Below are positions 1-7,671 of a stretch of DNA of 64,000 nucleotides, piece after piece. The notes under the pieces were generated by a model that saw only the letters and a list, made by a program, of their open reading frames with translations, was not told the origin of the DNA and ran no database searches. The translations under genes and the position numbers were made by a program. The DNA comes from Streptomyces alanosinicus. GTDB taxonomy: Bacteria; Actinomycetota; Actinomycetes; Streptomycetales; Streptomycetaceae. The first letter of the stretch is position 1, and each line of letters opens with the position of its first letter. Location: the NCBI RefSeq assembly GCF_014650595.1, contig NZ_BMVG01000001.1, positions 1 through 64,000 of the forward strand, written 5' to 3'.

Positions 1-300
1 ACCGGACTGGGACCCCTCCTCGTCATGCCCCGGCTTCGAGCCCTGCTGCTCATGGCCCGGTTTCGACCCCTCTTGATCGTCACCGGACTGGGACCCCTCC
101 TCGTCATGCCCCGGCTTCGAGCCCTGCTGCTCATGGCCCGGTTTCGACCCCTCTTGATCGTCCCCGGACTGGGACCCCTGCTCGTCATGCCCAGGTTTGG
201 TGCCCTCCTGCTCATGGCCCGGCTTGGAGCCCTCCTGCTCATGGCCGGGCTTGGTGCCCTCCTCGTCGTGGCCCGGCTTCGCCCCCTCCTGCTCATGGCC
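1..300. repeat. 27-bp tandem repeats with 81-bp higher-order unit
   Basis: Positions 1-81 and 82-162 are identical. Further 27-bp units, increasingly diverged, run on to about 300. The period is a multiple of three, so copy-number change keeps the reading frame of the minus-strand secreted protein. The repeat array probably continues outside the window. Confidence 0.9.
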
Positions 301-453
301 CACCACGACCACGGCGTTGGCCTGCGAGGAAGCCACCGCGGTGATCGGGTGCTGACCGTCGTTGTCGTCGTCCGCGAAGCCGACGCCGACGCCGTAGGAG
401 GACAGCCCCGCGACCACTGCGGCCACGAGTGCGGCGCGCTGGAACTTGCGCAT
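1..453 (-). CDS. Repeat-rich secreted protein, 3' end outside window
   Basis: The reading frame is open from the ATG at 453 to the window edge, so at least 151 codons are present and the C-terminus is missing. Residues 1-27 look like a Sec signal peptide: MRKFQR, a hydrophobic stretch, then a GVGFA-type cleavage region. After about residue 50 the protein is built of 9-residue units such as GHEQEGSKP, GHDEEGTKP and GDDQEGSQS, rich in Gly, His, Asp, Glu and Gln. In the DNA the last two blocks are a perfect 81-bp tandem repeat (1-81 and 82-162), which is three 27-bp units. An AAAGG Shine-Dalgarno-like stretch precedes the ATG. The function is unknown; acidic His-rich repeats could bind metal or act as a wall spacer, but that is a guess. 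The repeats suggest length variation between strains. Confidence 0.75.
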   Translation of the reverse strand, partial: MRKFQRAALVAAVVAGLSSYGVGVGFADDDNDGQHPITAVASSQANAVVVVGHEQEGAKPGHDEEGTKPGHEQEGSKPGHEQEGTKPGHDEQGSQSGDDQEGSKPGHEQQGSKPGHDEEGSQSGDDQEGSKPGHEQQGSKPGHDEEGSQSG

Positions 454-542
454 GGTTTGAACCTTTCTCACCTGAGCGTGAAGACTGGCTGGCTACTCAG
501 AGTGAGAGTAGACGCACGGATCGTAGGAATGTGCGATCTACG

Positions 543-585
543 GCCGGGCGCGCGCCGTGTCGGCCGTGAGGCCGGCGCGCCCGGC
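543..585 (-). terminator. GC-rich hairpin downstream of the Ro60-like gene
   Basis: An 11-bp perfect stem (543-553 with 575-585) lies just past the stop codon of the TROVE gene. The loop itself holds GGCC repeats. There is no T-tract, as is common for Streptomyces terminators. Confidence 0.55.
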
Positions 586-597
586 ACCGGATGCCGC

Positions 598-2181
598 TCA
601 GGCCTGCCACGGCCACCGGGTGTCGCGGGCCGCCTCCAGCAGCGGCACCATCCGGAAAGCGGCGTCGGTCAGGCCCCCGAAGGTGTGCCGGTTCCCGCTT
701 CCGGACGGTCCGTGGCCCGCCCGGTAGCCTTCCAGGTTCCAGGTGTAGACGGGCACGTGCGCCGGGATCTGGGCAGTCGGGTCGCCGTGCCGGTTCGGGG
801 CGTACTGCTCGTCGGTGACGATCAGCACCCGGTCGTGCTTCTTGTAGTGCCGGCGCACCGCGTCGGTGGTGTCGGTGCCGCCCAGGTCGCCGAAACGCTC
901 CAGGATTCTCAGCACCGACTCCCCCTTGCGGAACGGCACCTTGTTGCTGTTCGTGCCGAACTCGACGAGGTCGGCGTCGGCCGCCCGCAGCGCGAGCGCC
1001 GTGCCGAAGATCGCCGCCGCGTCGGCCCGGTTGAGCTGCGAGCGCTCCGCGACCTGCGACCAGAACATCGAGCCCGACCGGTCGACCAGGACCAGCGTCC
1101 GGCCGGGCAGCGCGGGCACATCGGCCAGCGAGTGGCCGAGCGCCTGCTCCAGCGGGTACGACCAGCGCAGCGAGGGCGCGTGCCGGTACGCGGCCAGGTA
1201 GCGGAACGGGAACTGCCGCGAGCGCGCCACCTGCTCCGGGTCGCTGATCTTCGCCGCGACCTGGGCGGCGACCTCGTCCGAGACGCCCGCCTCGTCGAAG
1301 TTGCGCAGGTTGCGGACCAGCGCCATCGCGCCCATGGAGGGGATCACGGCCTCCCAGGCCGCCTTGTCCATCGGGCCCTGGAGCCAGCCGGCCAGCGCCT
1401 CCCAGGTGATGCCGGCCGCCGCGAGCCGCTCGGCGCCGCCGGGTGCGGTGACGGCCGCCCGCCGCTCCGCCACCGGCAGCGCCATCAGCTCCCGGTGCGC
1501 GCAGAGCACCGGCAGCGATGCGGGCGGTACGGCGGTGTCGGGGTTGTGCCGCCGGTCGAGCGCGTACCGGAACAGCTCGCCCTGCCACGGCTTGTCCGGG
1601 TCCGGTGCCGCGTGCACGAGGTTGAGGATGTCGCCGAAGCGGTAACCCTTGGACGCGGTGTCGTACTTCAGCAGCGACCTGGCGTGGTAGAGCCGTCGTA
1701 CGGCGTCGGCGACCCCGCGCTTGACGGGCTTGGGGACGGCGCGGCCGTGGACGGAGGTCCAGTACCCGAGCAACTCGCCGGGCTCGTCCGGGCGCTGGAG
1801 AACGGAGTCGACGACCTGCCGGTTCGACGGGCCGTCGGTGGCGCCGGCCGCCAGCCGGGCGTGCACGTACTCGGCGGCGCCCACGATCGACGCCGTCCGC
1901 AGCTGCCCCTCACCACGCAGCCAGCCGAGCAGTCCGGCCGTCCAGTCCGGGTCGCTGACGGCGAGATCGCGCACGAGCCGGGCGAACCGCTCGTCGCGAT
2001 CGGTGCCGGACTCGTAAAAGGTGTTCTGTGTGACGAGGTTGGAGACCGCGAGCAGGAAGAGCTCGGAACGCGACTCGCGCTCCTGGCCCGGGCCGCCCTC
2101 GTACGTCCGCAGGGTGCGGCCGGTGGTGGTGACGGGCGAGGCCGCCTGGGCCTTCGTGGCACGCGTGTTGAACCGCGCCAT
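598..2181 (-). CDS. rsr: Ro60-like TROVE domain / vWA RNA-binding protein (Rsr)
   Basis: This 527-residue protein is the bacterial relative of the Ro60 autoantigen, a ring of HEAT-like repeats that binds Y RNAs and misfolded or structured RNA. The N-terminal two thirds is TROVE-like (LFLLAVSNLVTQNTFYESG, then helical repeats with VRDLAVSDPDW and GAAEYVHARL). The C-terminal third is a von Willebrand A domain with an intact MIDAS motif, LVLVDRSGSM, near residue 365. Length is normal for the family. The ATG at 2181 has only a weak ribosome binding site, GGGGGAATTCACC. Directly upstream on the same strand lies a structured element that looks like a Y RNA (2215-2394), so the two probably form one Ro RNP locus. 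Known roles of bacterial Ro are rRNA maturation under stress and RNA decay with PNPase; here that is inference from the family. Confidence 0.93.
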   Translation of the reverse strand: MARFNTRATKAQAASPVTTTGRTLRTYEGGPGQERESRSELFLLAVSNLVTQNTFYESGTDRDERFARLVRDLAVSDPDWTAGLLGWLRGEGQLRTASIVGAAEYVHARLAAGATDGPSNRQVVDSVLQRPDEPGELLGYWTSVHGRAVPKPVKRGVADAVRRLYHARSLLKYDTASKGYRFGDILNLVHAAPDPDKPWQGELFRYALDRRHNPDTAVPPASLPVLCAHRELMALPVAERRAAVTAPGGAERLAAAGITWEALAGWLQGPMDKAAWEAVIPSMGAMALVRNLRNFDEAGVSDEVAAQVAAKISDPEQVARSRQFPFRYLAAYRHAPSLRWSYPLEQALGHSLADVPALPGRTLVLVDRSGSMFWSQVAERSQLNRADAAAIFGTALALRAADADLVEFGTNSNKVPFRKGESVLRILERFGDLGGTDTTDAVRRHYKKHDRVLIVTDEQYAPNRHGDPTAQIPAHVPVYTWNLEGYRAGHGPSGSGNRHTFGGLTDAAFRMVPLLEAARDTRWPWQA

Positions 2182-2214
2182 GGTGAATTCCCCCGAATTC
2201 AGATGCGTTTCGGA

Positions 2215-2394
2215 GGGAGGCGCAGCAAAAGGAAGGTGTCCGAGGTCAGGGGTCGGCGACGGACTTTTGTCAGATGCTCTGCCCTTGAGCTACATCGACC
2301 CGAGGTCGATGACGGGATTCGAACCCGCAACCATCCGATCCGATGAAGTAACCGCTGCCTGCGCACCGGACACCCACCATGAGCTGCGCCTCCC
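2215..2394 (-). ncRNA. yrlA: Y RNA-like (YrlA-type) with circularly permuted tRNA-like domain
   Basis: The minus strand folds as a closed Y-type RNA. The ends pair perfectly over 12 bp (2383-2394 with 2215-2226). After an 8-by-8 internal loop, whose 3' side is pyrimidine-rich, comes a second 8-bp stem (2367-2374 with 2235-2242). The distal part holds tRNA modules in permuted order: a T arm with TTCGAAT loop (2312-2328), then the 3' and 5' acceptor strands joined by a short UCG cap (2293-2311), then U8-A9-like TA, a D arm GCTC-AAGGGCA-GAGC with the G18G19 pair, and a 3-bp hairpin GAC-AAAA-GTC where the anticodon arm would be. This is the organisation described for bacterial YrlA RNAs. It sits 34 bp upstream of the Ro60-like gene. 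The exact ends are inferred from the terminal stem. Confidence 0.85.
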
Positions 2395-2501
2395 GAGATC
2401 AAGTCGGCTGCGGCCGTTGTTTCGTTCCTGGAAAGGGAAGGAGCCGCTGCCATCGCACCGGGAGGTGCGTGACGTTGTGATCTCACTGTAGGAGGCGCAG
2501 C
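2345..2501 (-). repeat. Partial duplication of the Y RNA 5' region and a third stem arm
   Basis: A block inside the Y RNA (2345-2370) recurs 92 bp further upstream (2437-2462) with 21 of 26 positions the same; shared cores are CCGCTGCC and CGCACCGG on the plus strand. The stem-arm sequence GGAGGCGCAGC also occurs a third time at 2491-2501, in the orientation of the 3' arm. The Y RNA 5' arm could therefore pair with either 2215-2226 or 2491-2501. It could be a relic of a second Y RNA or an alternative fold of a longer precursor. Confidence 0.6.
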
Positions 2502-2523
2502 ATCGGCGATGCGAGCGAATTAG

Positions 2524-3975
2524 TTACCGCTTGTGCCGCTTCCACGGTCCCGTGATGGCCAGCATGATGCCGGGGGTCTGGATGTTCGCGAACAGGGTGC
2601 GGCCGTCCGGGGAGAAGGTGACACCGGTGAACTCACCGTACTCCGGGGCGTCCGCGGTACCGATGTTCAGCTCGTTGCGGGCGATCGGGTAGGTGCGGCC
2701 GCTCTCGGTGGCGCCGAACAGGTGCTGGACGCCCTCGCCGTCCTCGGCGATGACGAGGCCGCCGTAGGGGGAGACGGTGATGTTGTCCGGGCCGTCGAAG
2801 GCGCCGTCCTTCGACGGGTCGGGGTTCACGCCGAGCAGGACCTTCAACGTCAGCGTGCGGCGCGACGGGTCGTAGAACCAGACCTGGCCGTCGTGCTGGA
2901 CCGGGCTCTCCGCACGGGCGTAGGAGGAGACGATGTAGGCACCGCCGTCGCCCCACCACATGCCCTCCAGCTTGCGGGCCCGGGTGATCTGGCCGTCGGT
3001 GAACTGCTTGCGCACCGAGACGGTCCGCGCGTCGCGGTCGGGGACGTCCGCCCAGTCGACGCCGTAGACGGTGCCGATCCGCGTGGCGCGGGAGAGGTCG
3101 TCCACGAACGTGCCGCCGGAGTCGAAGCACCTGAAGGCCTGGAGCACGCCCGCGTCGTCGGCGAGGGTGCGCAGCCGGCCGCGGCCGTGCCGGAAGCCCT
3201 GCGGCGGGGTCCAGCGGTACAGCAGGCCGTTGGGGCCCGCCGCGTCCTCGGTGAGGTAGAGGTGGCCGCGCCTCGGGTCGACGACGACGGCCTCGTGGGC
3301 GTAGCGGCCGAGGGCCTTGACCGGCTTGGGGTCGCGGTTGGCGTGACGGTCCTCGGGGTCGACCTCGAAGACGTAGCCGTGATCCTTGGTGAAGCCGTTC
3401 TTGCCGGCCTTGTCCTCGGTCTCCTCGCAGGTCAGCCACGTGCCCCAGGGGGTGCTGCCGCCAGCGCAGTTGGTGGCGGTGCCGGCGATGCCCACCCACT
3501 CGGCGCTCTCGCCGCCGCGGCGGACCTCGACGACGGTGCAGCCGCCGGCCGCCGCCGGGTCGTAGACGAGGCCCTCGGTGAGCGGCACCGGGTGCGGCCA
3601 TTGGGCGCGGGCGCCGGCCAGCTCGTGGTTGTTGACGAGGAGGGTGGTGCCGCGGGGGCCCTCGAAGGCGGCGGTGCCGTCGTGGTGGGACGGCGTGAAC
3701 TCGCCGGACTCCAGTGTGGTCCTGCCGCTGTAGGTGATGATCTTGTAGGCGAAGCCCGCGGGCAGGGCGAGGATGCCGTCCGGGTCGGGGACCAGCGGGC
3801 CGTAGCCGACGCCGTGGTGGCCCCCGTGCGCCGACTCCGTCCCGGCGTTCTCGCTACCGTCCGTCGCGGCGAGGGCGTTCGGCGCGGAGGCGAGCGCGCC
3901 GACGCTGCCCGCCAGGGCGATCCCGGCACCGGTGATCGCGGATGTTCTGGCGAAGTCCCTGCGGGTGAGCGACAT
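2524..3975 (-). CDS. DUF839 / PhoX-family Tat-exported phosphatase-like protein
   Basis: The ATG at 3975 has a good ribosome binding site (AGGAGACACACC) and gives 483 residues. The N-terminus carries a Tat motif, RRDFARTS, a hydrophobic stretch and an ALA cleavage region, so the protein is exported folded. The mature part matches the DUF839/PhoX family of beta-propeller phosphatases (GTWLTCEETEDKAG, GRYAHEAVVVDP, EGMWWGDGGAYIVSSY, PDNITVSPYGGLVIAEDGEG). Family members bind Ca and Fe and release phosphate from organic esters. It is shorter than classic PhoX, so the activity is inferred. An 11-bp direct repeat resembling a PHO box lies 71 bp upstream, consistent with PhoP control under phosphate starvation. 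Confidence 0.85.
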   Translation of the reverse strand: MSLTRRDFARTSAITGAGIALAGSVGALASAPNALAATDGSENAGTESAHGGHHGVGYGPLVPDPDGILALPAGFAYKIITYSGRTTLESGEFTPSHHDGTAAFEGPRGTTLLVNNHELAGARAQWPHPVPLTEGLVYDPAAAGGCTVVEVRRGGESAEWVGIAGTATNCAGGSTPWGTWLTCEETEDKAGKNGFTKDHGYVFEVDPEDRHANRDPKPVKALGRYAHEAVVVDPRRGHLYLTEDAAGPNGLLYRWTPPQGFRHGRGRLRTLADDAGVLQAFRCFDSGGTFVDDLSRATRIGTVYGVDWADVPDRDARTVSVRKQFTDGQITRARKLEGMWWGDGGAYIVSSYARAESPVQHDGQVWFYDPSRRTLTLKVLLGVNPDPSKDGAFDGPDNITVSPYGGLVIAEDGEGVQHLFGATESGRTYPIARNELNIGTADAPEYGEFTGVTFSPDGRTLFANIQTPGIMLAITGPWKRHKR

Positions 3976-4045
3976 GGTGTGTCTCCTGAGACGGTGGGAG
4001 TGCCGTGGAGGGTGGCGGACCTCGTTCGGCGCACACACTCCCGCC

Positions 4046-4067
4046 GCGCCTTGAACGGGAGTTGAAC
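4046..4067 (-). promoter_or_regulatory. PHO box-like 11-bp direct repeats
   Basis: On the minus strand two 11-bp units, GTTCAACTCCC and GTTCAAGGCGC, lie head to tail. This fits the Streptomyces PhoP box, which is built of GTTCAnnnnnn direct repeat units. It is upstream of and in the same direction as the DUF839/PhoX gene. Confidence 0.7.
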
Positions 4068-4095
4068 GAGGGCCTACTTCAGAGGCCCTCATTCA
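4063..4095 (-). terminator. Hairpin between hypothetical gene and DUF839 gene
   Basis: An 8-bp perfect stem (GAGGGCCT with AGGCCCTC, 4068-4090) is extended past one mismatch by a 5-bp TTGAA/TTCAA pairing. It follows the stop codon at 4137 and overlaps the edge of the PHO-box-like repeat by a few bases. Confidence 0.5.
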
Positions 4096-4136
4096 AGAAT
4101 CCGTATGCACTGCCCCATGACCGGCTCAAGAGACGT

Positions 4137-5564
4137 TCAACCGCTGTGCTGGGAGCGGGCCTTGAAGGCCGCCTTCCGTGCCTCCTTGGCCACCTTCTTG
4201 TCCGGGTGCAGCCGGCCCATAGCCTCCAGCACATCGGCGGTGGCCGGGTGCTCCACCCGCCAGGCCGCCGAGAAGAACCCGCCGTGCTGCGCCGCCAGCC
4301 CCTCCACCAGGGCCTGGAGTTCCTCGGAGTTGCCCTCGGCGGCGAGCTGCGCGGCCACCGTGTCGATGGTCAGCCAGAAGACCAGCTCCTCGGACGGCGC
4401 CGGCACCCCGGCCGCGCCCCGCTCGGTCAGCCAGACCCGGGCCAGGCCGCCCAGTTCCGGATCGTCCAGCACCTCGCGCAGGGCGGGCTCGGCCTCCGCG
4501 CCGATCAGGGACAGGGCCTGCTGGCAGCGCAGCCGGCGCAGCGGCGCACCGGCGTCGGCGCCGCGCGCAGCGGCCAGCAACTCCCGTGCGGCATCGGGCG
4601 ATTCACGCCGGGCGAGCCACTGCTCGGTCTCGGCGTGCGCCGCCGCCTGCCCGAACCGCGCCGTGCCGTCGAGCAGCGCGTCCGCCCCCTTGTCGGCGAG
4701 TTCACCGACGGCCGGTGCCTCGAACCCGGCCTCCAGCAGCCGGGCCCGCAGTCCGTACACACCGAGCGGGGTGAGCCGGACCATGCCGTAGCGCGTGACG
4801 TCGGTGTCGTCGACCGGCGCCGCGGGCTCCTCGTCAGCGTCGGCCATCAACGCCTCGTCCACCGGCTGGTACTCCACCAGGCCGACCGGCTCCAGCATCC
4901 GGAACTGGTCGTCGAGGCGCATCATCGCGTCGGAGACCTGCTCCAGGACGTCGTTGGTGGGCTCGCCCATGTCGTCCGGGACGATCATGGAGGCGGCCAG
5001 GGCGGGCAGCGGGACCGGGCCCTCGCCGGCGCCGTCCTCACTCACCGTCAGCAGATAGAGGTTGCCGAGGACGCCGTCGAGGAAGTCGGCCTCGGCCTCC
5101 GGGTCCCAGTCGAGTGACGAGAAATCGATCTCTCCGCCCTCGTCCAGGGCGCCGACCAGATCATCCAGATCGGGGACGCCCGCGTCGGCGATGACGGTCT
5201 CCAGCGCGGCGAGCCACACGGCGAGCACCTCGGCCGGAGAGCCCCCGGTGAGCAGTTTCAGCTCCTCGCCCGCCCGGACGGTCCCGGCCTCCTCGTCCAC
5301 GATCTCGACCAGCCCGGCGTCGACGGCGACCCGCCAGGCCTCGGCGGCGTACGCGACGGCGTCGTCCCCGTCCAGTGCGAGCAGTTCGGCGGCGGCCGGA
5401 AGCTGCTCCTCGGCCAGTCCGCCGCCGGCGTCCACACGGGTGTCGGGTCCGGCCCAGCGGGCGAGGCGGGCGGCGCGGGAGAGCAGCGGCGTGGACAGCG
5501 CGGCGCGTGCCAGCTCCGCTTCGGGGTGCAGCCGTACGGGCGGCAGGGGGGAGCTGTCTGACAT
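4137..5564 (-). CDS. Conserved hypothetical protein, Streptomyces type
   Basis: The 475-residue product starts at an ATG with a strong GAGGAG site. It is acidic and rich in Ala, Glu, Leu and Asp, with no signal peptide or membrane segment that I can see. Stretches such as LARWAGPDTRVDAGG near the N-terminus and GRLHPDKKVAKEARKAAFKARSQ at the C-terminus look like repeated helices. I recognise it only as a conserved actinomycete hypothetical; no catalytic motif is visible. It is probably a single-gene unit ending at the hairpin at 4063-4095. Confidence 0.85.
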   Translation of the reverse strand: MSDSSPLPPVRLHPEAELARAALSTPLLSRAARLARWAGPDTRVDAGGGLAEEQLPAAAELLALDGDDAVAYAAEAWRVAVDAGLVEIVDEEAGTVRAGEELKLLTGGSPAEVLAVWLAALETVIADAGVPDLDDLVGALDEGGEIDFSSLDWDPEAEADFLDGVLGNLYLLTVSEDGAGEGPVPLPALAASMIVPDDMGEPTNDVLEQVSDAMMRLDDQFRMLEPVGLVEYQPVDEALMADADEEPAAPVDDTDVTRYGMVRLTPLGVYGLRARLLEAGFEAPAVGELADKGADALLDGTARFGQAAAHAETEQWLARRESPDAARELLAAARGADAGAPLRRLRCQQALSLIGAEAEPALREVLDDPELGGLARVWLTERGAAGVPAPSEELVFWLTIDTVAAQLAAEGNSEELQALVEGLAAQHGGFFSAAWRVEHPATADVLEAMGRLHPDKKVAKEARKAAFKARSQHSG

Positions 5565-5831
5565 CGGCTGGTTCTCCTCGGACCGTGAACGGGCTCAGCC
5601 GCTCAGCCTAGACGGATTTCCACCCATGCCGCCCGGTTCATCTCCCCGTCAGCCGCCGGACATGGCCGAAACCTTGACAACTCCCCTACACAAGCTGGAG
5701 ATTGACGCGCGTAGAAGTTGGGGGGACAACTGTTCACTCGGCTCTACGCGCATCACGGAGGGCGACGAGCCCTCCCGTGTTCCCGTTCCACCTCGTCCCG
5801 GCACTTTGTCATGTCCCTGGAGGGATCTCCC

Positions 5832-7658
5832 TTGCCGAGCAGGTCTTCCGCGCGTCTCGCCGCGCTCACCGTCGCCGCTGTCTGTTCCGCCGCGTCGGCT
5901 GTCGTCCTCACCTCGCCCGCGCACGCCGACGCGGTGCGCATCCACGACATCCAGGGCACGACCCGGATCTCGCCGTTCGCCGGGCAGCAGGTGACGGACG
6001 TGCCCGGCATCGTCACGGCCACCCGCGCATACGGCTCCTCCAAGGGCTTCTGGATCCAGGACCCGAACCCGGACGCCGACCCGCGCACCAGCGAGGGCGT
6101 GTTCGTCTTCACCGGCTCCGCGCCGAAGGCCGCGGTCGGCGACTCGGTGACGGTGACGGGCACGGTCTCCGAGTACGTCCCGGGCGGGACCTCCTCCGGC
6201 AACCAGTCGGTGACGGAGATCACCAAGCCGACGGTCACCACCGTCTCGACGGGCAACGCGGTCCCCGCGCCGGTCGTCGTGGACGAGGACGCGGTGCCGG
6301 ACGAGTACACCCCCTCCGGCGACACCGCCGCGAACGGCTCGATCAACGGCCTGACCCTCGACCCCTCGACGTACGCCCTGGACTACTACGAGTCCCTGGA
6401 GGGCATGAACGTCCAGGTCGCCGACGCCCGCGTGGTCACCGGCACCGACCCCTACAGCGAGCTGTGGGTGACGGTGAAGCCGCACGAGCACCGAAACCGC
6501 CGCGGCGGCACGGTCTACGGCTCCTACGACGCGCAGAACACCGGCCGGCTCCAGATACAGTCGCTCGGCCCGACCGCCGACTTCCCGAAGGCGAACGTCG
6601 GCGACACCCTGGCGGGCACCACCACCGGGCCGCTGGACTTCAACCAGTTCGGCGGCTACACGCTGGTCGCGAGCGAACTCGGCACGCTGAAGAGCGGCGG
6701 GCTGCAGCGGGAGACCACGCGCCGGCAGTCCGGCCGCGAGCTGGCGATGGCGACGTACAACGTCGAGAACCTCGACCCGTCGGACGCCACCTTCGACCAG
6801 CACGCCGCCGCGATCGTGCACAACCTGCAGTCGCCGGACATCGTGTCCCTGGAGGAGATCCAGGACAACAACGGTGCCACGGACGACGGCACGGTCGACG
6901 CGAGCGTGACCGTCAACAAGCTGATCGACGCGATCGTCGCGGCGGGCGGCCCGAAGTACGACTGGCGCTCCATCAACCCGGTCAACGACCAGGACGGCGG
7001 CCAGCCGGGCGGCAACATCCGCCAGGTGTTCCTCTTCAACCCCGAGCGGGTCTCCTTCGTGGACCGCGCGGGCGGCGACTCCACCACCGCGGTCGGTGTC
7101 ACCAAGGTGGCCGGCAAGGCCCAGCTGACGGCCTCGCCGGGCCGGATCGACCCGGCGAACTCGGCCTGGAAGGACAGCCGCAAGCCGCTGGCCGGCGAGT
7201 TCGTCTTCCGCGGCAAGACGGTCTTCGTGATCGCCAACCACCTGGTCTCCAAGGGCGGCGACCAGGGTCTGACCTCGCAGTACCAGCCGCCGACGCGCAG
7301 CTCGGAGATCCAGCGCCATGCGCAGGCGGCCGAGGTGAACGCGTTCGTCAAGGACATCCTGAAGGTCCAGAAGAACGCGAACGTCGTCGCGCTCGGCGAC
7401 ATGAACGACTTCGAGTTCTCCGGCACCGCCAAGACCCTCGAAGGGGACGGCGAGCTGTGGTCGGCGATCAAGTCGCTGCCGAGGAGCGAGCGTTACACCT
7501 ATGACTACCAGGGCAACGAGCAGGTCCTGGACCAGATCCTGATCAGCCCGGCGATCCGGTGCGCCGGCGACTTCGACTACGACAGCGTGCACGTCAACGC
7601 GGAGTTCAACGACCAGATCAGCGACCACGACCCGCAGGTGCTGCGCTTCCGCCCGTGA
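5832..7658 (+). CDS. Secreted ExeM/NucH-type endonuclease/exonuclease/phosphatase
   Basis: I place the start at TTG 5832 because GGAGGG (5819-5824) lies 7 nt before it; the in-frame ATG at 5811 has no such site. The result is 608 residues with a Sec signal peptide ending in AHA. The N-terminal half contains an OB-fold typical of ExeM/NucH nucleases (VTDVPGIVTATRAYGSSKGF). The C-terminal half, from about residue 305, is an endonuclease/exonuclease/phosphatase fold with MATYNVENL, SLEEIQDN, LGDMNDFEFS and a final SDHDPQ, covering the expected Asn, Glu, Asp and His catalytic residues. It should degrade extracellular DNA, freeing nucleotides or phosphate. It stands alone, diverging from the hypothetical gene before it. 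Confidence 0.9.
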   Translation: MPSRSSARLAALTVAAVCSAASAVVLTSPAHADAVRIHDIQGTTRISPFAGQQVTDVPGIVTATRAYGSSKGFWIQDPNPDADPRTSEGVFVFTGSAPKAAVGDSVTVTGTVSEYVPGGTSSGNQSVTEITKPTVTTVSTGNAVPAPVVVDEDAVPDEYTPSGDTAANGSINGLTLDPSTYALDYYESLEGMNVQVADARVVTGTDPYSELWVTVKPHEHRNRRGGTVYGSYDAQNTGRLQIQSLGPTADFPKANVGDTLAGTTTGPLDFNQFGGYTLVASELGTLKSGGLQRETTRRQSGRELAMATYNVENLDPSDATFDQHAAAIVHNLQSPDIVSLEEIQDNNGATDDGTVDASVTVNKLIDAIVAAGGPKYDWRSINPVNDQDGGQPGGNIRQVFLFNPERVSFVDRAGGDSTTAVGVTKVAGKAQLTASPGRIDPANSAWKDSRKPLAGEFVFRGKTVFVIANHLVSKGGDQGLTSQYQPPTRSSEIQRHAQAAEVNAFVKDILKVQKNANVVALGDMNDFEFSGTAKTLEGDGELWSAIKSLPRSERYTYDYQGNEQVLDQILISPAIRCAGDFDYDSVHVNAEFNDQISDHDPQVLRFRP

Positions 7659-7671
7659 GCATCGCCCCGCC

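Noticed and set aside
1..162. CRISPR-like array
   Set aside because: The 81-bp units have no spacers and translate in frame; they are coding tandem repeats.
2281..2340. A tRNA gene suggested by the T loop TTCGAAT and a D-arm-like sequence
   Set aside because: The order is T arm, acceptor strands, D arm, with no anticodon arm and the acceptor closed by a loop. It is a permuted mimic inside the Y RNA, not a decodable tRNA.
25..2346. Long plus-strand reading frame of 773 codons
   Set aside because: It is antisense to the Ro60 gene and the repeat protein, with no family resemblance; long opposite-strand frames are common in high-GC genes.
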